From NCBI RefSeq assembly GCF_030817595.1, contig NZ_JAUSZN010000001.1, positions 4,843,501-4,907,500 of the forward strand: a DNA stretch of 64,000 nucleotides. Reading direction: 5' to 3'. Positions 9,892-19,112 of this stretch are shown here, piece after piece (position 1 is the stretch's first letter; each line of letters begins with the position of its first letter). Position numbers and translations under genes: made by a program. The stretch is from Neobacillus niacini (lineage in GTDB: Bacteria > Bacillota > Bacilli > Bacillales > Cytobacillaceae). The notes under the pieces were generated by a model that saw nothing but the letters and a program-made list of their open reading frames with translations, searched no databases and was not told where the DNA came from.

Positions 9892-11355
9892 ATGGGTGAA
9901 ATAAGAAAGCTTAAAAATTTTATTAATGGTGAGTGGGTCCCAAGCAAATCGGCTATGTATGAGGATGTATATAATCCTGCTACGAAAGAGGTAATTGCCC
10001 AAGTCCCGTTATCTACTTATGAAGATGTTAATGATGCAATAGAGGCTGCACAGGCAGCATTTGAAGATTGGAGACTCGTTCCTGTACAGCAGCGTGCCCG
10101 AATTCTATTTAAATTTCAGCAGCTGCTGCAAGATAATAAAGAGGAATTAGCTCGTTTGATTACAATTGAAAACGGGAAGAATCTCACCGAAGCATTAGGA
10201 GAAGTCGGTAGAGGAATCGAAAATGTAGAATTTGCTGCTGGGGCACCTACCTTAATGATGGGAGATTCTATATCCACTATTGCAACGGATGTGGAAGTGA
10301 CTAGTTATCGCTATCCTATCGGTGTAGTAGGTGGAATTACACCTTTCAATTTTCCAATGATGGTTCCTTGCTGGATGTTCCCAATGGCGATTGCGGTAGG
10401 AAATACATTTGTTTTGAAGCCATCTGAAAGAACTCCATTACTCACCGAAAAATTAGCACAATTATTAACGGAGGCAGGACTCCCAAAAGGTGTGTTTAAC
10501 ATTGTTAATGGTGCACATGATGTTGTAAATGGTCTTTTAGATCATCCCACTGTTCAAGCTATTTCCTTTGTTGGTTCCAAACCTGTTGGTGAATATGTTT
10601 ATAAACGCGGAAGTCAGAACTTAAAACGTGTCCAAGCTCTTACTGGTGCAAAAAACCATTCGATTGTTTTAAATGATGCAGATATAGACCATGCGACAAC
10701 AAATATCATCAGTTCTGGATTTGGTTCTGCAGGGGAACGCTGTATGGCTTGTTCCGTTGTGACAGTAGAGGAAGGGATAGCAGATGAATTTATGTCATCA
10801 CTTCTAGAAAAAACTAAAAAAATCAAAATTGGTAACGGCTTAGATGATGGTGTGTTCTTAGGACCAGTGATTAGAGAAGAAAATCTAAAACGGACACTTG
10901 GATATATTAAACAAGGTATTGAAGAGGGGGCAAAGCTAGTATGTGATGGGCGTGAAAATTGTTCAGAAGATGGTTATTTTGTGGGTCCAACTATTTTTGA
11001 TGGTGTCACCACTGATATGACCATTTGGAAGGATGAAATATTCGCTCCAGTACTTTCTATTGTCCGTGTTAAACACTTGAAAGAAGCAGTAAAAACAGCA
11101 AACCAATCAGAATTTGCAAATGGGGCATGTATTTATACATCTAATGCTTCAGCCATTCGTTATTTTAGAGAAAATATTGACGCAGGCATGTTGGGGATTA
11201 ACTTAGGTGTACCCGCTCCGATTGCTTTCTTTCCATTCTCAGGCTGGAAAGCTTCCTTTTATGGTACTTTGCCTGCCAATGGTAAAGATGGTGTGGAATT
11301 CTATACACATAAAAAAGTTGTAACAGCAAATTATAAAGCACCAATATTTGAGTAA
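9892..11355 (+). CDS. iolA: malonate/methylmalonate-semialdehyde dehydrogenase, second copy
   Basis: Second CoA-acylating semialdehyde dehydrogenase, 487 residues, with catalytic Cys284 in GSAGERCMA and [15 protein letters not shown] as in the first copy. It is closely similar to the protein encoded at 1602 but its codons are visibly more AT-rich, and the two differ throughout, so this is not a fresh duplication. It is the first gene after the IolR-like boxes and promoter. A GAAGGGAAGGAA site precedes the ATG. A strong hairpin with a T-run follows it before iolB2, so the first gene is probably expressed above the later ones. Confidence 0.94.
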   Translation: MGEIRKLKNFINGEWVPSKSAMYEDVYNPATKEVIAQVPLSTYEDVNDAIEAAQAAFEDWRLVPVQQRARILFKFQQLLQDNKEELARLITIENGKNLTEALGEVGRGIENVEFAAGAPTLMMGDSISTIATDVEVTSYRYPIGVVGGITPFNFPMMVPCWMFPMAIAVGNTFVLKPSERTPLLTEKLAQLLTEAGLPKGVFNIVNGAHDVVNGLLDHPTVQAISFVGSKPVGEYVYKRGSQNLKRVQALTGAKNHSIVLNDADIDHATTNIISSGFGSAGERCMACSVVTVEEGIADEFMSSLLEKTKKIKIGNGLDDGVFLGPVIREENLKRTLGYIKQGIEEGAKLVCDGRENCSEDGYFVGPTIFDGVTTDMTIWKDEIFAPVLSIVRVKHLKEAVKTANQSEFANGACIYTSNASAIRYFRENIDAGMLGINLGVPAPIAFFPFSGWKASFYGTLPANGKDGVEFYTHKKVVTANYKAPIFE

Positions 11356-11364
11356 CGTACATGA

Positions 11365-11415
11365 AGCTATTATTCTACTGTGTGTTTAGTAGGATAATAG
11401 CTATTAACTTTTTTT
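11365..11415 (+). terminator. terminator or attenuator between iolA2 and iolB2
   Basis: A 15-bp stem pairs 11365-11379 with 11388-11402 (one mismatch) around an 8-base loop, and a run of seven Ts follows at about 11408-11414. It lies 9 bp after the iolA2 stop and within the cluster, so it may work by partial read-through. Confidence 0.8.
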
Positions 11416-11477
11416 CGCATCCTTTGTAACAATTATTATCATATAGGTTACTGAATTTTTTAAGGAGGAAAATTATA

Positions 11478-12297
11478 ATGAACACATTACTTCGGAAACC
11501 CAATTTCCAATCATCTAAAGATGGAATCACCATTGTTCATGATATAACAACTGAAAATACTCCATTGAAATATGTTGGATTTAAAGTTGTCGATTTACTC
11601 CCTGGTGCTGCATATGTTCAAAAGCTTGAAAAAGAAGAATGCTGCATTGTAGCTTTAACAGGAAAAATAAGTGTCACCGATGGTGAGCAGATATTTGAAA
11701 ATATAGGTACAAGAGTAAGTGTTTTTGAAAAAAGGACCACGGATAGTGTCTATGTTTCAAATGATCGCACTTTTGAAGTAGTCGCAACAACGATAGCACG
11801 AGTTGTCCTTTGTTATTCAGCTTCTGAAACACAACTGCCGACGAGATTGATTAAAGCAGAAGAGAACAGTATTGAAAATCGAGGTAAGTATAGCAACAAA
11901 CGGTTAGTTCATAATATTTTGCCTGATTCTGACCCATCTGCTAATAGTTTGCTAGTTGTGGAGGTATTTACTGAAAGCGGTAACTGGTCAAGCTATCCTC
12001 CCCATAAACATGACCAGGATCAACTCCCTGATGAATCATTTTTGGAAGAGACGTATTACCATGAAATAAACCCAAGACAAGGTTTTGTCTTTCAACGTGT
12101 ATACACAGATGACCGTTCCATTGATGAGACAATGGCAGTAGAGAACGGTGAAGTTGTTTTAGTGCCGGCGGGTTATCACCCTGTAGGCGTTCCAGATGGT
12201 TATGAATCCTACTATATTAAACGTTATGGCCGGTCCAAAGCGAATCTGGAAATTTCATAATGATCCAGCTCATAAATGGATAATAGATCGTAAATAA
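11478..12297 (+). pseudogene. iolB: 5-deoxy-glucuronate isomerase, classical form, frameshifted near 3' end
   Basis: The gene encodes a double-cupin IolB of the usual type, with SSYPPHKHDQDQLP, LEETYYHEINP and VLVPAGYHPVGVP giving the metal site and conserved core. The first open frame ends at 12260 with an odd tail (RYGRSKANLEIS). One extra base near 12216 explains this: after it, the next frame reads NVMAGPKRIWKFHNDPAHKW, the expected IolB ending, and stops at 12297. The last 25 or so residues are therefore lost or altered as the sequence stands. The missing part includes the conserved MAGP segment, so activity is doubtful. A sequencing error is the main alternative. Ribosome site AAGGAGG precedes the ATG at 11478. 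Confidence 0.8.
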
Positions 12298-12316
12298 ACT
12301 AGAGGAGATTGGAAAA

Positions 12317-13294
12317 ATGAGAATAAATTTTCATACCGATCGTGAATTTGATCTTATTGCAATTGGGAGGGCATGTATGGATTTAAATGCGGTAGAATAT
12401 AACCGGCCAATGGAAGAAACAATGACCTTTAAAAAGTATGTAGGCGGTTCGCCTGCTAACATTGCAATTGGGGCAGCGAAATTAGGCTTAAAATCAGGTT
12501 TTATTGGCAAGCTTGCCGACGACCAGCATGGACGTTTTATCGAACAATATATGCGTGAAGCAGGAGTAGATACTTCTAATATGGTGATAGATAAAGAGGG
12601 GCATAAGACTGGGCTTGCTTTTACGGAAATTAAGAGTCCTGAGGAATGCAGTATCTTAATGTATCGCGATGATGTAGCTGATTTGTATTTACAGCCATCA
12701 GAGGTAAGTGAAGAGTATATAAAAAAATCAAAAATTCTCCTTGTATCAGGAACGGCACTTTCAAAAAGTCCATCTCGAGAAGCCGTGTTAAAAGCAATCA
12801 AATATGCCAAGCAAAACGATGTGAAAGTCGTATTTGAATTAGATTATCGGCCATATACATGGGGATCTTCTGAAGAAGTATCCGTTTATTATTCACTCGT
12901 TGCAGAGCAGGCAAATGTGGTGATTGGTACTCGCGATGAATTTGACATACTGGAAAATATTGTAGAAGGTAACAATGAAACGACGATTCGGTATTTGTTC
13001 GCTTACTCACCAGAGTTAATTGTCATTAAACATGGTGTTGAAGGTTCTTATGCGTATCTGAAAACTGGTGAAACGTGCAAGGGACATGCTTACTTAACGA
13101 AAGTATTAAAAACATTTGGTGCAGGGGATTCATATGCATCTGCTTTTCTATATGCATTAATTACTGGTAAAGATATTGAAACAGCATTAAAATATGCCAG
13201 TGCTTCTGCGGCCATTGTTGTAAGTAAGCATAGTTCGTCAGAAGCAATGCCAACAGCAGCAGAAATTGAAGCGCTGATTAAAGAAAGATCGTAA
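12317..13294 (+). CDS. iolC: 5-dehydro-2-deoxygluconokinase, second copy
   Basis: PfkB-family sugar kinase of 325 residues, the same length as B. subtilis IolC, acting on 2-deoxy-5-keto-D-gluconate. The GGSPANIAIGAAKLG substrate region is near residues 43-57 and the catalytic FGAGDSYASAF near 266-276. Almost every motif is shared with the copy at 570, but silent positions differ strongly. A GAGGAG site lies 9 bp before the ATG. It starts 20 bp after the restored end of iolB2 and 42 bp before iolD2, so it is in the cluster 2 operon. Confidence 0.93.
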   Translation: MRINFHTDREFDLIAIGRACMDLNAVEYNRPMEETMTFKKYVGGSPANIAIGAAKLGLKSGFIGKLADDQHGRFIEQYMREAGVDTSNMVIDKEGHKTGLAFTEIKSPEECSILMYRDDVADLYLQPSEVSEEYIKKSKILLVSGTALSKSPSREAVLKAIKYAKQNDVKVVFELDYRPYTWGSSEEVSVYYSLVAEQANVVIGTRDEFDILENIVEGNNETTIRYLFAYSPELIVIKHGVEGSYAYLKTGETCKGHAYLTKVLKTFGAGDSYASAFLYALITGKDIETALKYASASAAIVVSKHSSSEAMPTAAEIEALIKERS

Positions 13295-13335
13295 AAAAAT
13301 AGAAATAGACCAATCCTTCCGAGGTGAAAATATCG

Positions 13336-15246
13336 ATGGTGAAAATTAAATTAACAACGGCACAAGCATTAATTAAATTTTTGAATCAACAATATCTTCA
13401 TGTGGATGGTGAAGAATTTCCATACGTAGAAGGGATCTTCACATTGTTCGGCCATGGAAATGTATTAGGTATTGGGCAGGCACTTGAACAAGATTCAGGA
13501 CACTTAAAAGTATTTCAAGGGAAAAATGAGCAAGGGATGGCCCATGCTGCTATTGCCTATAGTAAACAAATGCTGCGCCAAAAAATCTTTGCTGTCACTA
13601 CATCTGTTGGTCCAGGAGCAGCTAATTTAGCTGCAGCTGCAGGTACAGCATTAGCAAACAATATTCCCGTGTTATTTTTGCCGGGTGATACATTTGCCAC
13701 CAGGCAGCCAGATCCCGTCTTACAACAAGTTGAGCAGGAATATAGCTTAGCTGTAACAACAAACGATGCATTGAAACCGCTTTCGAGGTATTGGGACCGC
13801 ATTACTCGTCCTGAACAACTAATGTCGAGTCTGCTTCGAGCTTTCGAAGTTATGACAGATCCGGCAAAAGCTGGTCCCGCAACCATTTGTATATCTCAGG
13901 ATGTAGAAGGCGAAGCTTTTGGTTTTGATGAAACGTTCTTTGAAAAAAGGGTTCATTACCTTGATAGAAAAATACCTGTACAGCGTGAATTACATGGGGC
14001 AACTGAGTTAATAAAATCCAGTAAAAGGCCTGTTTTTGTCGTAGGCGGCGGAGCTAAGTACTCTCAAGCCCGTGATATATTAATCAAACTCTCCGAAACC
14101 CATACGATCCCATTGGTTGAAACACAAGCTGGGAAAGCGACGGTCGAATCTTGGTTTCCACATAATTTAGGCGGTTTGGGTGTAACGGGAACATTAGCAG
14201 CAAATAAAGCAGCACAACAAGCAGATTTAATTATTGGCATCGGAACTAGATATACAGATTTCGCCACTTCCTCTAAAACAGGCTTTAATTTTGATACAGC
14301 AAAATTCTTAAATATTAATGTTAGTAGAATGCAAGCCTATAAATTAGATGCTTTTCAAGTAGTAGCCGATGCAAAGACCACCTTAGAACAATTAGCACCA
14401 TTACTAGAAGGCTATCAAACTGATTATGCAAACACTATTTTTGACTTGAAAGAGGAATGGATAAAAGAACGTGACCGTTTGAGTCAGGTAACTTTTCAAC
14501 GCAAAAATTTCGATCCTGAAGTGAAGGGTCATTTTTCTCAAGAAATCTTGAATGAATATGCGGATTCTTTAGAAACTGAACTTTCGCAAACGGCCGTATT
14601 AATTACGGTAAATAATGCGATTGATTCTGACAGTATTATTGTTGCCTCTTCAGGATCACTTCCAGGTGATGTCCAACGGGTTTGGAATCCGGAGGTGCCC
14701 AATACTTATAACGTAGAATACGGTTATTCTTGTATGGGTTATGAAATATCTGGCGCATTAGGAGTGAAGTTGGCCCAACCAGAAAAGGAAGTATTCTCAC
14801 TAGTAGGTGACGGAAGTTTCTTGATGTTACATTCTGAACTGATAACCGCCATACAATATGGGCAAAAAATTAATGTGATTCTTTTCGACAATGCTGGGTT
14901 TGGCTGCATCAATAACTTACAAATGGGAAATGGCAGCAGCAGCTATTGTACAGAATTCCGAACATTTGACAATCAAATCCTGAATATTGATTATGCAAAA
15001 GTGGCAGAGGCTTATGGTGCAAAAGCCTATCGTGCTACTACACTAGAGGGTCTAAAAGCAGCCATTGAAGATGCGAAAAAACAAAAAAGATCTACGTTTA
15101 TTGAAGTGAAGGTTTTACCCAAAACTATGACTGATGGGTATGAAAGCTGGTGGAATGTCGGCGTAGCGGAAGTATCTGAAAATGAAAAAGTACAAAAGGT
15201 TTACCAAGACAAGGTGGAAATGAAAAATAAGGCAAAGCAATATTGA
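13336..15246 (+). CDS. iolD: 3D-(3,5/4)-trihydroxycyclohexane-1,2-dione hydrolase, second copy
   Basis: ThDP-dependent ring-opening hydrolase of 636 residues. The Pyr-domain Glu is in GKNEQGMAHA and the ThDP motif begins GDGSFLMLHSE and ends GCINN. The ATG at 13336 is chosen because GAGGTG at 13321-13326 is its ribosome site and the start VKIKLTTAQALIKF aligns with B. subtilis IolD; a GTG at 13324 lies within that site. Cluster 2 lacks iolE, iolG and iolJ, so the enzyme depends on cluster 1 for its substrate unless the genes are elsewhere. Confidence 0.93.
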   Translation: MVKIKLTTAQALIKFLNQQYLHVDGEEFPYVEGIFTLFGHGNVLGIGQALEQDSGHLKVFQGKNEQGMAHAAIAYSKQMLRQKIFAVTTSVGPGAANLAAAAGTALANNIPVLFLPGDTFATRQPDPVLQQVEQEYSLAVTTNDALKPLSRYWDRITRPEQLMSSLLRAFEVMTDPAKAGPATICISQDVEGEAFGFDETFFEKRVHYLDRKIPVQRELHGATELIKSSKRPVFVVGGGAKYSQARDILIKLSETHTIPLVETQAGKATVESWFPHNLGGLGVTGTLAANKAAQQADLIIGIGTRYTDFATSSKTGFNFDTAKFLNINVSRMQAYKLDAFQVVADAKTTLEQLAPLLEGYQTDYANTIFDLKEEWIKERDRLSQVTFQRKNFDPEVKGHFSQEILNEYADSLETELSQTAVLITVNNAIDSDSIIVASSGSLPGDVQRVWNPEVPNTYNVEYGYSCMGYEISGALGVKLAQPEKEVFSLVGDGSFLMLHSELITAIQYGQKINVILFDNAGFGCINNLQMGNGSSSYCTEFRTFDNQILNIDYAKVAEAYGAKAYRATTLEGLKAAIEDAKKQKRSTFIEVKVLPKTMTDGYESWWNVGVAEVSENEKVQKVYQDKVEMKNKAKQY

Positions 15247-15392
15247 TTACGTTTTATCAGATGAATCTATTTCACCCTGTACGTTCATTATTATGTGTTA
15301 AGTAAGGGTATGGAAGCGGTTAAAGAGACAGTAATAGCTAAAATAAGAGAATTCGGCTCTAGTTGTAAAGCTTAGTAGGTGATTGTATATAT

Positions 15393-16169
15393 ATGGATAA
15401 GGTAATTATGACATTTAATTTAAGGTATGATAATGCCGCGGATGAAATAAATAGCTGGTCAAACCGGATAGGGAAAATCGTTCATATCCTGGAACAGGAA
15501 CAGCCAGCCATTATAGGTACACAGGAATTGCTTCCAACCATGATAAGAGATTTAGCTAGAAGGCTTCCAGATTATGATTGGTTTGGAAAACCGAGAAGAA
15601 GTAATGATGAGCATACTGCTATATTTTTTAGAAAAGACATGTTTCGGGTTATAAATAGTGGCACTTTTTGGTTGTCTAAGACACCCTCAATAGAAGGAAG
15701 CAGCAGTTGGAATTCATCATTGCCCCGAATTTGTACATGGGGTGAATTTCACTGTCTAGACCAACCTATTAGATTCAGAGTATTTAATACTCACTTGGAT
15801 CATATGAGTAAAGAAGCCCGTTTGAAAGGTGTCCGGGTTATTAAGCAATATATGGATACTTTGAATAGAGAGGAACCTCTTCCAAGCGTATTGATGGGAG
15901 ATTTTAATGCGTATCCTAACAGCGAGGAAGTAAGATTTTGGCAGGATGATAACCAATTCACGAGTGTTTTTTCAACTATGAATAGGGATGAGACCTTAAG
16001 AAAAACATTTCATGATTTTGAAGGCGAATGCCAAGGTGAACCAATCGACTATATATTTGTAACAAAAACCATACAAATCAAGAGTTGCAGCATCATTTAT
16101 ACAAAGGTGGATAACCTGTATCCATCTGATCATTATCCTGTCTCTGCACGAATAAATATTCCAGTTTAA
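15393..16169 (+). CDS. endonuclease/exonuclease/phosphatase (EEP) family phosphoesterase
   Basis: A 258-residue metal-dependent phosphoesterase of the EEP fold. The signature residues are all present: NLRYDNAADEINSW near 8-21, the metal Glu in GTQELLP, MGDFNAYP near 171-178 and PSDHYPV near 247-253 with the catalytic His. It has no signal peptide and so acts in the cytoplasm. The fold covers DNases, inositol-polyphosphate 5-phosphatases and neutral sphingomyelinases, and the substrate cannot be read from sequence. It is the last gene of inositol cluster 2, followed by a terminator. This suggests an organic phosphate connected to inositol rather than DNA, but that is inference. The ribosome site is modest (TAGGTGAT). 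Confidence 0.82.
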   Translation: MDKVIMTFNLRYDNAADEINSWSNRIGKIVHILEQEQPAIIGTQELLPTMIRDLARRLPDYDWFGKPRRSNDEHTAIFFRKDMFRVINSGTFWLSKTPSIEGSSSWNSSLPRICTWGEFHCLDQPIRFRVFNTHLDHMSKEARLKGVRVIKQYMDTLNREEPLPSVLMGDFNAYPNSEEVRFWQDDNQFTSVFSTMNRDETLRKTFHDFEGECQGEPIDYIFVTKTIQIKSCSIIYTKVDNLYPSDHYPVSARINIPV

Positions 16170-16180
16170 GCAAAGTGAAG

Positions 16181-16206
16181 GAAGGGTATTTTCCCTTCTT
16201 TTTTCA
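16181..16206 (+). terminator. terminator after the EEP gene
   Basis: GAAGGG (16181-16186) pairs with CCCTTC (16193-16198), extended by an AAG/CTT-type pair outside, and is followed by eight Ts. It closes inositol cluster 2. Confidence 0.8.
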
Positions 16207-16276
16207 ATATCCATTTTAAAGGTTCATAGTCAAGGGGGAATTTGGAACGAACAATATCAATTTGAGGGTGGATAAG

Positions 16277-16984
16277 GTGTGGGAATATCTTACTTTTAAC
16301 ATGGATGTACTAATGAAATTTGGAGTTACTGCTATATTAGGGTTGATTATAGGATTAGAGCGGGAACTTAAAAGAAAGCCAGTGGGTTTAAAAACATGTT
16401 TAGTGATATCGATTGTATCCTGTCTTTTAACCATCGTTTCGTACGAGGCTGCCTATATAGCCCCCCGTTCAGAGCTAGGTGTGGCGGTCACGATGGATCC
16501 ACTACGTTTAGCTGCACAAATTGTCTCGGGAATTGGATTTTTAGGTGCAGGTGTTATCTTGAAAAGGGGAAATGATAGCATTTCAGGCTTAACAACTGCT
16601 GCCATTATATGGGGAGCAGCAGGCATTGGTATTGCTGTTGGAGTAGGTTTTTATTTTGAAGCTATTACGGGTGCATTATTTATTTTGGTTAGTGTACAGC
16701 TGACTCCTCTTGTCATGAAATTCATAGGGCCTAAACAGCTGAGAGATCAAGAAGTAACGATGAAAATTATTGTTATGGAAAATAAATATTTAGACGATAT
16801 CATAAATGAAATTCGGAATGATCATTTTTCTATTCATCGTTTGAGTATTCGTAATAATAATGAGGGGGGATATCAAATCAATCTACAGATTGGAGTCCAT
16901 TACAAACAAAGTGTTACTAATCTCTACAATTTCACAAATAGCATGGATGGGGTTATTAAAGTTGAATTAGAGAGTGCTGCTTAA
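16277..16984 (+). CDS. MgtC/SapB family membrane protein
   Basis: The N-terminal half has four to five hydrophobic segments with the MgtC signature: GLIIGLERELKRKPVGLKT, RLAAQIVSGIGFLGAGVI and SGLTTAAIIWGAAGIG. The C-terminal part is a soluble ACT-like domain. Members sit in the plasma membrane and are linked to magnesium stress and ATP-synthase control; the exact role here is unknown. GTG at 16277 is the likely start because GAGGGTGG at 16264-16271 is its ribosome site; an upstream TTG overlaps that site. It lies alone between the EEP terminator and the promoter of the next operon, and its link to the catabolic genes is unclear. Confidence 0.85.
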   Translation: MWEYLTFNMDVLMKFGVTAILGLIIGLERELKRKPVGLKTCLVISIVSCLLTIVSYEAAYIAPRSELGVAVTMDPLRLAAQIVSGIGFLGAGVILKRGNDSISGLTTAAIIWGAAGIGIAVGVGFYFEAITGALFILVSVQLTPLVMKFIGPKQLRDQEVTMKIIVMENKYLDDIINEIRNDHFSIHRLSIRNNNEGGYQINLQIGVHYKQSVTNLYNFTNSMDGVIKVELESAA

Positions 16985-17010
16985 CATGATAATGATTGGT
17001 AACTGACTAT

Positions 17011-17032
17011 TTTGTTGATATATTTCGACAAA
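17011..17032. promoter_or_regulatory. inverted repeat before the phosphoesterase-mannosidase operon
   Basis: TTTGTTGA (17011-17018) and TCGACAAA (17025-17032) form an inverted pair with one mismatch and a 6-base spacer. It ends 18 bp before the -35 box of the following promoter, a typical activator or repressor site. The binding protein is unknown. Confidence 0.4.
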
Positions 17033-17049
17033 TAGTGTTATTAAGTGCA

Positions 17050-17077
17050 TTGTTTACCCTTATTCGGATGATATAAT
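17050..17077 (+). promoter_or_regulatory. sigma-A promoter with extended -10
   Basis: TTGTTT (17050-17055) and a perfect TATAAT (17072-17077) are 16 bp apart, and TGA directly before the -10 makes an extended -10 element. The promoter points to the metallophosphoesterase gene at 17127. Confidence 0.65.
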
Positions 17078-17126
17078 CTGGGAATGAAAATACATCTATA
17101 AATCTATTTAGTTTGGAGTGAGATTA

Positions 17127-18017
17127 ATGGAATTATGTATTGGAAAAGATGGCGCCTTTACTATTTTACAACTAACTGATTTGCATGTTGGTTCAATGCC
17201 ATTTAATGAACATGACCTATTTACATTTAATCACATAAAAGATATGGCGGATAAAGCTAATCCAGATTTAATTGTTATTAGTGGTGACTTAATCTGGTCA
17301 GAAGGGGTTCCAGATCAAAAAGCTAGTTTTAAGGAGTTAATAAAGGTTTTAAATGATTTGAAAAAACCGATTGCCATTACATATGGAAATCATGATACAG
17401 AGGAAGGAATTAGCCGTTCTGATTTACGTAGTTTAGAAGACCAAATTGACTTGTTAGTAGAGAAGAAAAACCTGCATGTAATTGAGGACCGAGAATCTTA
17501 CTGTGTTGAAATAAAAAATCATGCTGGTGAAATATCAAACGTATTGTACTTTATTGATAGTGGGGCAAATGATCCTTTGAAAATTGGCCAATATGAATTT
17601 GTTCACCCGGATCAGGTTACCTGGTTTAATGAAGTATCCAAAAAATATACAAACAGAACAAAGAATTTTAAACAGGATTTACTCATTCTTCACATACCGC
17701 TTCCTGAATATAAGGAGGCGTTCACAAGGGGCCAAGTAAGTGGGACTAAATATGAAGAAATTTCATCCCCGGAGGTTAATACAGGTTTATTTACATCCTT
17801 ATTATTGAATGGGAATGTTGCAGGTGTCTTTTGTGGTCACGATCATGACAATGATTTTGTTGCTGATTATCAGGGAATTAAATTGTGCTTTGGAAGAATA
17901 AGCGGTTTTAATTGCTATGGAGAACTTCATCGTGGTGCGCGGGTTATCACGCTATATGATGAAAAGCCTCTTGACACCAGGATTATCGAAACGGAAAAAT
18001 ATTTGCACTATAAGTGA
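17127..18017 (+). CDS. cytoplasmic calcineurin-like metallophosphoesterase
   Basis: A 296-residue two-metal phosphoesterase. The motifs appear in order: LTDLHVGS near 17-24, ISGDLIW near 55-61, YGNHDTE near 88-94, LHIPLPE in place of the GHxxH-preceding His segment, and CGHDHDND near 237-244. It lacks a signal peptide. The ATG at 17127 follows GGAGTGA by 5 bp; an in-frame GTG at 17118 lies within that site. It begins an operon with a PHP phosphoesterase and a GH125 mannosidase, suggesting removal or cleavage of a phosphate group from an imported glycan. Relatives include purple-acid-type and cyclic-nucleotide phosphodiesterases, so the substrate stays open. Confidence 0.85.
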   Translation: MELCIGKDGAFTILQLTDLHVGSMPFNEHDLFTFNHIKDMADKANPDLIVISGDLIWSEGVPDQKASFKELIKVLNDLKKPIAITYGNHDTEEGISRSDLRSLEDQIDLLVEKKNLHVIEDRESYCVEIKNHAGEISNVLYFIDSGANDPLKIGQYEFVHPDQVTWFNEVSKKYTNRTKNFKQDLLILHIPLPEYKEAFTRGQVSGTKYEEISSPEVNTGLFTSLLLNGNVAGVFCGHDHDNDFVADYQGIKLCFGRISGFNCYGELHRGARVITLYDEKPLDTRIIETEKYLHYK

Positions 18018-18078
18018 GACAGGCCCTTAGTCCAAGCGTAATTATCTAAAAAATCTAAAAAGGGAGAAATGTGAACGA

Positions 18079-19099
18079 ATGAAAGTAGATTATCATGTTC
18101 ATCTTGAAGAAGGACCTTATTCCCTATCTTTTGTGGAAAAAACATTAAAGGCAATCGAGCATTTTGAACCGGTTAAAGGAGAAAGACACACCAAGGAATG
18201 GTTAATTCAATCAATCAATACAATCTCTAACCGCTTATCAGAAACAGAATACTCCAAGTGGTGGCTGGATTTATATTTACAAGAGGCTTTGAATAAAGGG
18301 CTGAAGGAAGTAGGAATTGTCGACCACTTATATCGTTTTAAAGAAACTAGAGATTATTTTAGAAAATATATGGATATCGATACGAAGGTCATTGGCGTAA
18401 GGCAGTTAGAGTGGCTTAATAAGGTGATGGTAAGAAATTTTGAAGAGTTTATCACGATGATTAATTCGGCAAAGGAAGAATGGGAAAAACATGGTGTTAC
18501 ATTAAGACTAGGTATTGAAGCCGATTACTTCGCAGGTGGTGAAAAGGAGTTAAGCGACCTTTTAAGCACATATCAATTTGATTATGTCATTGGTTCTGTC
18601 CATTTTTATAATGGATGGGGCTTTGATAATCCAGAGCTTCAGGAAAAATTTCAAGAATATGATTTAGTGGAACTCTATAAAAATCATTTTGAGACCGTTA
18701 AAAAAGCAGCGAGAAGCGGATTATTTGATATTATTGCACATTTAGATAATCTTAAAGTTTTTAACTATCGTCCCAATGAAGATTTATTAATTGATTCTTA
18801 TAAAGAGGTTGCCAAAGCATTGGTTGAAATGGATGTTGCAACAGAAATTAATCCTGGCTTGTATTATCGCTATCCTGTAAAGGAAATGTGCCCGAGTTCT
18901 CAGTTTTTAGATATTTTAGTTGATTACGGGGTTCCCTTTACCACATCATCAGATTCTCATTTTCCAAATGATATCGGTATTTTCTCCGATCAAAATTAAA
19001 AATATGCTGCTAGAGCGAAATGTCTCGAAGGTTGCCACTTTCAAGAATAGACAGAGAATCATGAAACCCTTTCATCAAGAAGCAAATAATGCCCTGTAG
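18079..19099 (+). pseudogene. PHP-domain phosphoesterase, 3' frameshift
   Basis: The protein resembles histidinol-phosphatase-type PHP enzymes that bind a tri-metal centre: DYHVHLEEGPYS near 3-14, VDHLYRFK, GIEADYFAGG near 149-158, GSVHFYNGWG near 173-182, IIAHLDN and the final TSSDSHFPNDIG near 291-302. The open frame stops at 18999 inside a run of four As (18992-18995). With one A fewer, the frame continues as QIKNMLLERNVSKVATF and ends at 19099, the usual C-terminal helix of this family, 13 bp before the next gene. All metal ligands lie before the shift, so partial function is possible. It is the second gene of the phosphoesterase-mannosidase operon. Confidence 0.8.
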
Positions 19100-19112
19100 A
19101 GGAGGAGACAGG

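Noticed and set aside
9892..15246. Cluster 2 as a recent tandem duplication of cluster 1
   Set aside because: Base composition differs clearly, the gene order differs and the iolB types differ, so a recent copy does not fit.
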